Assembly: GCF_029227915.1 (NCBI RefSeq)
Contig: NC_079880.1
Coordinates: 28,825,501-28,889,500 of the forward strand
Length of the DNA stretch: 64,000 nt
DNA from: Hydractinia symbiolongicarpus
Lineage: Eukaryota; Cnidaria; Hydrozoa; Anthoathecata; Hydractiniidae
Direction of reading: 5' to 3'
The notes below the pieces were generated by a model. It saw nothing but the letters and a program-made list of their open reading frames with translations, was not told the origin of the DNA and made no database searches. The stretch's first letter is position 1; every line of letters begins with the position of its first letter. The translations under genes and the position numbers were made by a program. This document shows, piece by piece, positions 13,508-23,500 of this stretch.

Positions 13508-14749
13508 CTCCCTGGGTACTTTCTTTGTATACTTTTGACTATACGGGCCGAGTCCGGGGTTTACGGGAAATGGCGGGTTTTCGTTTGCCGGCGATTAAAC
13601 TTCTTTTATTCAGCGTCTCATCAAAAATGAAAACATTTTTGAAAACTACAAGTCACATGCGTTTTAGTGGTGAATAGATAATTTAAAAAATCGTTTTGGA
13701 AATGAGTTTACTCACAGGGTACTTTCTTTGTATACATTCGACTATACGGGCCAAGCCCGGGATTTACGGGAAATCGCGGGTTTTCGTTTGCCGGCGATTA
13801 AACCACTTTCATTAAGCGTCTCATCAAAAATGAAAACATTTCTGAAAACTACAAGTCTCATGCGTTTTAGTGGTGAAAAGATAATTTAAAAAATCGTTCG
13901 GGAAATGAGTTTACTCCCTGGGTACTTTCTTCGTATACTTTTGACTATACGGGCTAAGCCCGGGATTTACGGGAAATCGCGGGTTTTCGTTTGCCGGCGA
14001 TTAAACTTCTTTTATTCTGCGTCTCATCAAAAGTGAAAACATTTTTAAAAACTACAAGTCTCATGGGCTTTAGTGGTGAAATAATAATTTAAAAAATCGT
14101 TCGGGAAATGAGTTTACTCCCTGGGTACTTTCTTTGTATACATTTGACTATACGGGCCGAGTCCGGGGTTTACGGGAAATGGCGGGTTTTCGTTTGCCGG
14201 CGATTAAACTTCTTTTATTCAGCGTCTCATCAAAAATGAAAACATTTTTGAAAACTACAAGTCACATGCGTTTTAGTGGTGAATAGATAATTTAAAAAAT
14301 CGTTTTGGAAATGAGTTTACTCACAATGTACTTTCTTTGTATACATTCGACTATACGGGCGAAGCCCGGGATTTACGGGAAATCGCGGGTTTTCGTTTGC
14401 CGGCGATTAAACCACTTTCATTAAACGTCTCATCAAAATTGAAAACATTTCTTAAAACTACAAGTCTCATGCGTTTTAGTGGTGAAAAATTAATTTAAAA
14501 AATCGTTCGGGAAATGAGTTTACTCCCTGGGTGCTTTCTTCATATACTTCTGACTATACGGGCCAAGCCCGGGATTTACGGGAAATCGCGGGTTTTCGTG
14601 TGCCGGCGATTAAACTTCTTTTATTCAGCGTCTCATGAAAAGTGAAAACATTTTTAAAAACGACAAGTCTCATGGGATTTAGTGGTGAAAAAATAATTTA
14701 AAAAATCGTTCGGGAAATGAGTTTTCTCCCTGGGTACTTTCTTTGTATA

Positions 14750-15764
14750 CATTTGACTATACGGGCCGAGTCCGGGATTTACGGGAAATCGCAGGTTTTC
14801 GTTTGCTGGCGATTAAACTTCTTTTATTCAGCGTCTCATCAAAAATGAAAACATTTTTGTAAACTACAAGTCTCATACGTTTTAGTGGTGAAAAAATAAT
14901 TTAAAAAATCGTTCGGGAAATGAGTTTACTCCCTGGGTACCTTCTTTGTATACTTTTGGCTATCCGGGCCGAGTCCGGGATTTACGGGAAATCGCGGGTT
15001 TTCTTTTGCCGGCGATTAAACTTCTTTTATTCAGCGTCTCATCAAAAATGAAAACATTTTTAAAAACTACAAGTCTCATGGGCTTTAGTGGTGAAATAAT
15101 AATTTAAAAAATCGTACGGGAAATGAGTTTGCTCCCTGGGTACTTTCTTTGTATACTTTTGACTATACGGGCCGAGTCCGGGGTTTACGGGAAATGGCGG
15201 GTTTTCGTTTGCCGGCGATTAAACTTCTTTTATTCAGCGTCTCATCAAAAATGAAAACATTTTTGAAAACTACAAGTCACATGCGTTTTAGTGGTGAATA
15301 GATAATTTAAAAAATCGTTTTGGAAATGAGTTTACTCACAGGGTACTTTCTTTGTATACATTCGACTATACGGGCCAAGCCCGGGATTTACGGGAAATCG
15401 CGGGTTTTCGTTTGCCGGCGATTAAACCACTTTCATTAAGCGTCTCATCAAAAATGAAAACATTTCTGAAAACTACAAGTCTCATGCGTTTTAGTGGTGA
15501 AAAGATAATTTAAAAAATCGTTCGGGAAATGAGTTTACTCCCTGGGTACTTTCTTCGTATACTTTTGACTATACGGGCTAAGCCCGGGATTTACGGGAAA
15601 TCGCGGGTTTTCGTTTGCCGGCGGTTAAACTTCTTTTATTCTGCGTCTCATCAAAAGTGAAAACATTTTTAAAAACTACAAGTCTCATGGGCTTTAGTGG
15701 TGAAATAATAATTTAAAAAATCGTTCGGGAAATGAGTTTACTCCCTGGGTACTTTCTTTGTATA
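14750..15764 (+). repeat. 5-monomer higher-order unit, copy 1 (1,015 bp)
   Basis: The unit starts at CATTTGACTATACGGG, followed by ATCGCAGG and TTTGCTGGCG, and ends with a monomer reading TTATTCTGCG and AAAAGTGAAAAC. The same start lies at 13126, 1,624 bp or 8 monomers upstream, where three extra monomers separate the units. A private change here is TATCCGGGCC near 14952. Confidence 0.85.
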
Positions 15765-16779
15765 CATTTGACTATACGGGCCGAGTCCGGGATTTACGGG
15801 AAATCGCAGGTTTTCGTTTGCTGGCGATTAAACTTCTTTTATTCAGCGTCTCATCAAAAATGAAAACATTTTTGTAAACTACAAGTCTCATACGTTTTAG
15901 TGGTGAAAAAATAATTTAAAAAATCGTTCGGGAAATGAGTTTACTCCCTGGGTACCTTCTTTGTATACTTTTGGCTATACGGGCCGAGTCCGGGATTTAC
16001 GGGAAATCGCGGGTTTTCTTTTGCCGGCGATTAAACTTCTTTTATTCAGCGTCTCATCAAAAATAAAAACATTTTTAAAAACTACAAGTCTCATGGGCTT
16101 TAGTGGTGAAATAATAATTTAAAAAATCGTACGGGAAATGAGTTTGCTCCCTGGGTACTTTCTTTGTATACTTTTGACTATACGGGCCGAGTCCGGGGTT
16201 TACGGGAAATGGCGGGTTTTCGTTTGCCGGCGATTAAACTTCTTTTATTCAGCGTCTCATCAAAAATGAAAACATTTTTGAAAACTACAAGTCACATGCG
16301 TTTTAGTGGTGAATAGATAATTTAAAAAATCGTTTTGGAAATGAGTTTACTCACAGGGTACTTTCTTTGTATGCATTCGACTATACGGGCCAAGCCCGGG
16401 ATTTACGGGAAATCGCGGGTTTTCGTTTGCCGGCGATTAAACCACTTTCATTAAGCGTCTCATCAAAAATGAAAACATTTCTGAAAACTACAAGTCTCAT
16501 GCGTTTTAGTGGTGAAAAGATAATTTAAAAAATCGTTCGGGAAATGAGTTTACTCCCTGGGTACTTTCTTCGTATACTTTTGACTATACGGGCTAAGCCC
16601 GGCATTTACGGGAAATCGCGGGTTTTCGTTTGCCGGCGATTAAACTTCTTTTATTCTGCGTCTCATCAAAAGTGAAAACATTTTTAAAAACTACAAGTCT
16701 CATGGGCTTTAGTGGTGAAATAATAATTTAAAAAATCGTTCGGGAAATGAGTTTACTCCCTGGGTACTTTCTTTGTATA
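15765..16779 (+). repeat. 5-monomer higher-order unit, copy 2 (1,015 bp)
   Basis: Tandem copy of the unit at 14750-15764 with the same five monomer variants in order. A third copy starts at 16780 but lacks the second monomer: it passes from the TTTGCTGGCG monomer straight into a GGGCTTTAG monomer near 16905. This looks like a one-monomer deletion. Confidence 0.85.
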
Positions 16780-17523
16780 CATTTGACTATACGGGCCGAG
16801 TCCGGGATTTACGGGAAATCGCAGGTTTTCGTTTGCTGGCGATTAAACTTCTTTTATTCAGCGTCTCATCAAAAATGAAAACATTTTTAAAAACTACAAG
16901 TCTCATGGGCTTTAGTGGTGAAATAATAATTTAAAAAATCGTTCGGGAAATGAGTTTACTCCCTGGGTACTTTCTTTGTATACTTTTGACTATACGGGCC
17001 GAGTCCGGGGTTTACGGGAAATGGCGGGTTTTCGTTTGCCGGCGATTAAACTTCTTTTATTCAGCGTCTCATCAAAAATGAAAACATTTTTGAAAACTAC
17101 AAGTCACATGCGTTTTAGTGGTGAATAGATAATTTAAAAAATCGTTTTGGAAATGAGTTTACTCACAGGGTACTTTCTTTGTATACATTCGACTATACGG
17201 GCCAAGCCCGGGATTTACGGGAAATCGCGGGTTTTCGTTTGCCGGCGATTAAACCACTTTCATTAAGCGTCTCATCAAAAATGAAAACATTTCTGAAAAC
17301 TACAAGTCTCATGGGCTTTAGTGGTGAAATAATAATTTAAAAAATCGTTCGGGAAATGAGTTTACTCCCTGGGTACTTTCCTTGTATACTTTTGACTATA
17401 CGGACTGAGTCCGGGATTTTCGGGAAATCGCAGGTTTTCGTTTGCCGGCGGTTAAACTACTTTTATTCAGCGTCTCATCAAAAATGAAAACATTTTTGTA
17501 AACTACAAGTCTCATGCGTTTTA

Positions 17524-18130
17524 GTGGTGAAAAAAAATTTAAAAAATCGTTTTGGAAATGAGTTTACTCACAGGGTACTTTCTTTGTATACATTCGACTA
17601 TACGGGCCAAGCCCGGGATTTACGGGAAAACGCGGGTTTTCGTTTGCCGGCGATTAAACCACTTTCATTAAGCGTCTCATCAAAAATGAAAACATTTCTG
17701 AAAACTACAAGTCTCATGCGTTTTAGTGGTGAAAAAAAATTTAAAAAATCGTTTTGGAAATGAGTTTACTCACAGGGTACTTTCTTTGTATACATTCGAC
17801 TATACGGGCCAAGCCCGGGATTTACGGGAAAACGCGGGTTTTCGTTTGCCGGCGATTAAACCACTTTCATTAAGCGTCTCATCAAAAATGAAAACATTTC
17901 TGAAAACTACAAGTCTCATGCGTTTTAGTGGTGGAAAAAAATTTAAAAAATCGTTTTGGAAATGAGTTTACTCACAGGGTACTTTCTTTGTATACATTCG
18001 ACTATACGGGCCAAGCCCGGGATTTACGGGAAAACGCGGGTTTTCGTTTGCCGGCGATTAAACCACTTTCATTAAGCGTCTCATCAAAAATGAAAACATT
18101 TCTGAAAACTACAAGTCTCATGCGTTTTAG
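17524..18130 (+). repeat. Three tandem near-identical 202 bp monomers
   Basis: Three consecutive monomers starting at 17524, 17726 and 17928 share GAAAAAAAATTT, TCGTTTTGGAAATGAG, GGGAAAACGCGGG and the CCACTTTCATTAAG head. I see essentially one difference, GGTGGAAAAAAA at the third start against GGTGAAAAAAAA at the others. The matching place near 31908 has one copy, so this looks like a local triplication of one monomer or a loss in the other copy. Confidence 0.85.
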
Positions 18131-18807
18131 TGGTGAAAAAATAATTTAAAAAATCGTTTGGGAAATGAGTTTACTCCCTGGGTACTTTCTTTGTATACAT
18201 TTGACTATACGGGCCAAGCCCGGGATTTACGGGAAATCGCGGGTTTTCGTTTGCTGGCGATTAAACCACTTTCATTAAGCGTCTCATCAAAAATGAAAAC
18301 ATTTGTGAAAACTACAAGTCTCATGCGTTTAGTGGTGAAAAAATAATTTGAAAAATCGTTCGGGAAATGAGTTTACTCCCTGGATACTTTCTTTAAATAC
18401 TTTTGATTATACGGCCCGAGTCGGGGATTTACGGGAAGTCGCGGGTTTTCGTTTGCCGGCGATTAAACTTCTTTTATTCAGCGTCTCATTAAAAATGAAA
18501 ACATTTTTAAAAACTACAAGTCTCATGGGCTTTAGTGGTTAAATAATAATTTAAAAAATCGTTCGGGAAATGAGTTTACTCCCTGGGTACTTTCTTTGTA
18601 TACATTCGACTATACGGGCCAAGCCCGGGATTTACGGGAAATCGCGGGTTTTAGTTTGCCGGCGATTAAACCTCTTTCATTAAGCGTCTCATCAAAAATG
18701 AAAACATTTCTGAAAAGTACAAGTCTCATGCGTTTTAGTGGTGAAAAAATAATTTAAAAAATCGTTCGGGAAATGAGTTTACTCCCTGGGTACTTTCTTT
18801 GTATACA

Positions 18808-18821
18808 TTCGACTATACGGG
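18808..18821 (+). other. CENP-B-box-like core with one base missing (example)
   Basis: TTCG-ACT-A-TA-CGGG carries every core base of the known CENP-B box pattern (TTCG-NNNN-A-NN-CGGG), but the first spacer is 3 nt, not 4. It lies at monomer positions 144-157, directly before the G-run motif. A second large class of monomers reads TTTTGACTATACGGG and so lacks the TTCG core. The spacing error makes binding by mammalian-type CENP-B unlikely. It may be chance or the site of a different protein. Confidence 0.3.
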
Positions 18822-18851
18822 CCAAGCCCGGGATTTACGGGAAATCGCGGG
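18819..18851 (+). other. Four-G-run motif, potential G-quadruplex (example)
   Basis: Monomer positions 155-187 hold four GGG runs on the + strand with loops CCAAGCCC (8 nt), ATTTAC (6 nt) and AAATCGC (7 nt). This meets relaxed quadruplex rules and misses the strict 1-7 nt loop rule by one base. A rival structure is visible: CGGGC-CAA-GCCCG can form a 5 bp GC hairpin that would hide the first G-run. Most monomers keep all four runs. The GTGGTATTTCG family (from about 24.5 kb) and the ATCGCAGG variants lose the fourth run. Formation in vivo is not shown. Confidence 0.6.
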
Positions 18852-19324
18852 TTTTCGTTTGCCGGTGATTAAACCACTTTCATTAAGCGTCTCATCAAAA
18901 ATGAAAACATTTCTGAAAACTACAAGTCTCATGCGTTTTAGTGGTGAAAAAATAATTTAAAAAATCGTTCGGGAAATGAGTTTACTCCCTGGGTACTTTC
19001 TTCGTATACTTTGGACTATACGGGCCAAGCCTGGGATTTACGGGAAATCGCGGGTTTTCGTTTGCCGGCAATTAAACTTCTTTTATTCAGCGTCTCATCA
19101 AAAATGAAAACATTTTTAAAAACTACAAGGCTCATGGGTTTTAGTGGTGAAATAATAATTTAAAAAATCGTTCGGGAAATGAGTTTACTCCCTGGGTACT
19201 TTCCTTGTATACTTTTGACTATACGGGCTGAGTCCGGGATTTATGGGAAATCGCAGATTTTCGTTTGCCGGCGATTAAACTTCTTTTATTCAGCGTCTCA
19301 TCAAAAATGAAAACATTTTTGTAA

Positions 19325-19932
19325 ACTACAAGTCTCATGCGTTTTAGTGGTGAAAAAAAATTTAAAAAATCGTTCGGGAAATGAGTTTACTCCCTGGGTA
19401 CTTTTTTTGTATACTTTTGACTATACTCGCCCAGTCCGGGGTTTACGGGAAATGGCGGGTTTTCGTTTGCCGGTGATTAAACTTCTTTTATTCAGCGTCT
19501 CATCAAAAATGAAAACATTTTTGAAAACTACAAGTTTCATGCGTTTTAGTGGTGAAAAGATAATTTAAAAAATCGTTTTGGAAATGAGTTTACTCACAGG
19601 GTACTTTCTTTGTATACATTCGACTATACGGGCCAAGCCCGGGATTTACGGGAAAACGCGGGTTTTCGTTTGCCGGCGATTAAACCACTTTCATTAAGCG
19701 TCTCATCAAAAATGAAAACATTTCTGAAAACTACAAGTCTCATGCGTTTTAGTGGTGAAAAAATAATTTAAAAAATCGTTCGGGAAATGAGTTTACTCCC
19801 TGGGTACCTTCTTTGTATACTTTTGACTATACGGGCCGAGTCCGGGATTTACGGGAAATCGCGGGTTTTCGTTTGCCGGCTATCAAACCACATTCATTAA
19901 GCGTCTCATCAAAAATGAAAACATTTCTGAAA
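19325..19932 (+). repeat. 3-monomer duplication, copy 1 (608 bp)
   Basis: Markers are GGTGAAAAAAAATTT, GCCCAGTCCGGGG, CAAGTTTCATGCG, GGGAAAACGCGGG and GGCTATCAAACCAC. Compared with copy 2 it has ATACTCGCCCAG where copy 2 has ATATGCGCCCAG, and CCGGTGATT where copy 2 has CCGGCGATT. A related block lies near 34136. Confidence 0.8.
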
Positions 19933-20540
19933 ACTACAAGTCTCATGCGTTTTAGTGGTGAAAAAAAATTTAAAAAATCGTTCGGGAAATGAGTTTACTC
20001 CCTGGGTACTTTTTTTGTATACTTTTGACTATATGCGCCCAGTCCGGGGTTTACGGGAAATGGCGGGTTTTCGTTTGCCGGCGATTAAACTTCTTTTATT
20101 CAGCGTCTCATCAAAAATGAAAACATTTTTGAAAACTACAAGTTTCATGCGTTTTAGTGGTGAAAAGATAATTTAAAAAATCGTTTTGGAAATGAGTTTA
20201 CTCACAGGGTACTTTCTTTGTATACATTCGACTATACGGGCCAAGCCCGGGATTTACGGGAAAACGCGGGTTTTCGTTTGCCGGCGATTAAACCACTTTC
20301 ATTAAGCGTCTCATCAAAAATGAAAACATTTCTGAAAACTACAAGTCTCATGCGTTTTAGTGGTGAAAAAATAATTTAAAAAATCGTTCGGGAAATGAGT
20401 TTACTCCCTGGGTACCTTCTTTGTATACTTTTGACTATACGGGCCGAGTCCGGGATTTACGGGAAATCGCGGGTTTTCGTTTGCCGGCTATCAAACCACA
20501 TTCATTAAGCGTCTCATCAAAAATGAAAACATTTCTGAAA
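19933..20540 (+). repeat. 3-monomer duplication, copy 2 (608 bp)
   Basis: Tandem copy of 19325-19932. After it the array changes to a GGGCTTTAG monomer near 20552. The copies differ by a few substitutions, so this duplication is older than the 2,637 bp one. Confidence 0.8.
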
Positions 20541-23500
20541 ACTACAAGTCTCATGGGCTTTAGTGGTGAAATAATAATTTAAAAAATCGTTCGGGAAATG
20601 AGTTTACTCCCTGGGTACTTTCTTTGTATACTTTTGACTATACGGGCCGAGTCCGGGATTTACGGGAAATCGCGGGTTTTCGTTTGCCGGCGATTAAACT
20701 TCTTTTATTCAGCGTCTCATCAAAAATGAAAACATTTTTAAAAACTACAAGTCTCATGGGCTTTAGTGGTTAAATAATAATTTAAAAAATCGTTCGGGAA
20801 ATGAGTTTACTCCCTGGGTACTTTCTTTGTATACATTCGACTATACGGGCCAAGCCCGGAATTAACGGGAAATCGCGGGTTTTCGTTTGCCGACGATTAA
20901 ACCACTTTCATTAGGCGTCTCATCAAAAATGAAAACATTTCTAAAAACTACAAGTCTCATGCGTTTTAGTGGTGAAAAAATCATTTAAAAAATCGTTCGG
21001 GAAATGAGTTTACTCCCTGGGTACTTTCTTCGTATACTTTTGACTATACGGGCCAAGCCCGGGATTTACGGGAAATCGCGGGTTTTCGTTTGCCGGCGAT
21101 TAAACTTCTTTTATTCAGCGTCTCATCAAAAATGAAAACATTTTTAAAAACTACAAGTCTCATGGGCTTTAGTGGTGAAATAATAATTTAAAAAATCGTT
21201 CGGGAAATGAGTTTACTCCCTGGGTACTTTCCTTGTATACTTTTGACTATACGGGCTGAGTCCGGGATTTTCGGGAAATCGCAGGTTTTCGTTTGCCGGC
21301 GATTAAACTTCTTTTATTCAGCGTCTCATCAAAAATGAAAACATTTTTGTAAACTACAAGTCTCATGCGTTTTAGTGGTGAAAAGATAATTTAAAAAACC
21401 GTTTGGGAAATGAGTTTACTCACAGGGTACTATCTTTGTATACATTCGACTATACGGGCCAAGCCCGGGATTTACAGGAAATCGCAGGTTTTCGTTTGCC
21501 GGCGATTAAACCACTTTCACTAAGCGTCTCATCAAAAATGAAAACATTTCTAAAAACTACAAGTCTCATGCGTTTTAATGGTGAAAAAATAATTTAAAAA
21601 ATCGTTCGGGAAATGAGTTTACTCCCTGGGTACTTTCTTTGTATACATTCGACTATACGGGCCAAGCCCGGGATTTACGGGAAGTCGCGGGTTTTCGTTT
21701 GCCGGCGATTAAACTTCTTTTATTCAGCGTCTCATCAAAAATGAAAACATTTTTAAAAACTACAAGTCTCATGGGCTTTAGTGGTTAAATAATAATTTAA
21801 AAAATCGTTCGGAAAATGAGTTTACTCCCTGGGTACTTTCTTTGTATACATTCGACTATACGGGCCAAGCCCGGAATTAACCGGAAATCGCGGGTTTTCG
21901 TTTGCCGACGATTAAACCACTTTCATTAAGCGTCTCATCAAAAATGAAAACATTTCTAAAAACTACAAGTCTCATGCCTTTTAGTGGTGAAAAAATCATT
22001 TAAAAAATCGTTCGGGAAATGAGTTTACTCCATGGGTACTTTCTTCGTATACATTTGACTATACGGGCCAAGCCCGGGATTTACGGGAAATCGCGGGTTT
22101 TCGTTTGCCGGCGATTAAACTTCTTTTATTACGCGTCTCATCAAAAATGAAAACATTTTTGTAAACTACAAGTCTCATGCGTTTTAGTGGTGAAAAAAAA
22201 TTTAAAAAATCGTTCGGGAAATGAGTTTACTCCCTGGGTACTTTTTTTGTATACTTTTGACTATACGGGCCGAGTCTGGTATTTAGGGGAAATCGCGGGT
22301 TTTCGTATGCCGGCGATTAAACCTCTTTCATTAAGCGTCTCATCAAAAATGAAAACATTTCTGAAAACTACAAGTCTCATGCGTTTTAGTGGTGAAAAAG
22401 TAATTTAAAAAATCGTTCAGGAAATGAGTTTACTCCCTGGGTACTTTCTTCGTATACTTTTGACTATACGGTCCAAGCCCGGGATTTACGGGAAATCGCG
22501 GATTTTCGTTTGCCGGCGATTAAACTTCTTTTATTCAGCGTCTCATCAAAAATGAAAACATTTTTAAAAACTACAAGTCTCATGCGTTTTAGTGGTGAAA
22601 AAATAATTTAAAAAATCGTTCGGGAAATGAGTTTACTCCCTGGGTACCTTCTTTGTATACTTTTGACTATACGGGCCGAGTCCGGGATTTACGGGAAATC
22701 GCGGGTTTTCGTTTGCCGGCTATCAAACCACATTCATTAAGCGTCTCATCAAAAATGAAAACATTTCTGAAAACTACAAGTCTCATGGGCTTTAGTGGTG
22801 AAATAATAATTTAAAAAATCGTTCGGGAAATGAGTTTACTTCCTGGGTACTTTCTTTGTATACTTTTGACTATACGGGCCGAGTCCGGGATTTACAGGAA
22901 ATCGCAGATTTTCGTTTGCCGGCAATTAAACTCCTTTTATTCAGCGTCTCATCATAAATGAAAACATTTTTAAAAACTACAAGTCTCATGCGTTTTAGTG
23001 GTGAAAAGATAATTTAAAAAATCGTTTTGGAAATGAGTTTACTCACAGGGTATTTCTTTGTATACATTCGACTATACGGGCCAAGCCCGGGATTTACGGG
23101 AAATCGCGGGTTTTCGTTTGCCGGCGATTAAACCACTTTCACTAAGCGTCTCATCAAAAATGAAAACATTTCTAAAGACTACAAGTCTCATGCGTTTTAG
23201 TGGTGAAAAAATAATTTAAAAAATCGTTCGGGAAATGAGTTTACTCATTGGGTACTTTCTTTGTATACTTTTGATTATACGGCCCGAGTCGGGGATTTAC
23301 GGGAAGTCGTGGGTTTTCGTTTGCCGGAGATTAAACTTCTTTTATTCAGCGTCTCATCAAAAATGAAAACATTTTTAAAAACTACAAGTCTCATGGGCTT
23401 TAGTGGTTAAATAATAATTTAAAAAATCGTTCGGGAAATGAGTTTACTCCCTGGGTACTTTCTTTGTATACATTCGACTATACGGGCCAAGCCCGGAATT

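Larger units (their letters stand above)
6756..17338 (+). repeat. Array domain 2: AGTCACATGCG / GAATAGATA family
   Basis: The domain is defined by monomers reading AGTCACATGCG followed by GTGGTGAATAGATAATTT, seen near 6756, 8379, 9393, 10001, 11016, 12030, 12638, 13653, 14262, 15277, 16290 and 17103. Outside this domain I saw the pair only near 31285. Neighbouring monomers are mostly the GGGCTTTAG type and 201 bp forms reading CATTTCTTAAACTAC (near 6945, 8570, 9585, 11205 and 12220). Marker spacings of 3, 5 and 8 monomers show its higher-order structure. No gene or insertion is present. Confidence 0.85.
18665..18867 (+). repeat. Representative 203 bp monomer
   Basis: This monomer is close to a hand-derived consensus, differing at about three positions. 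Order of parts, with monomer coordinates: a variable head (1-21), CGTCTCAT (21-28), AT-rich dyad (29-48), a second GTCTCAT (59-65), TTTTAGTGGTG (69-79), an A/T-rich stretch (80-98), CGGGAAATGAGTTTAC (103-118), GTATAC (137-142), TTCGACTATACGGG (144-157), CCCGGG (163-168), CGGGAAATCGCGGG (174-187), and TTTTCGTTTGCCGGCG (188-203). CGGGAAAT occurs twice, 71 bp apart, and GTCTCAT twice, 37 bp apart. These may be traces of an older internal duplication or chance. Enzymes cutting CCCGGG, GCCGGC, GTATAC or CGTCTC should give a ladder of about 203 bp. Confidence 0.93.

Noticed and set aside
18808-18821. Canonical CENP-B box
   Set aside because: All core bases are present, but the spacer between TTCG and the central A is 3 nt where 4 are required. 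I keep it only as a box-like element.
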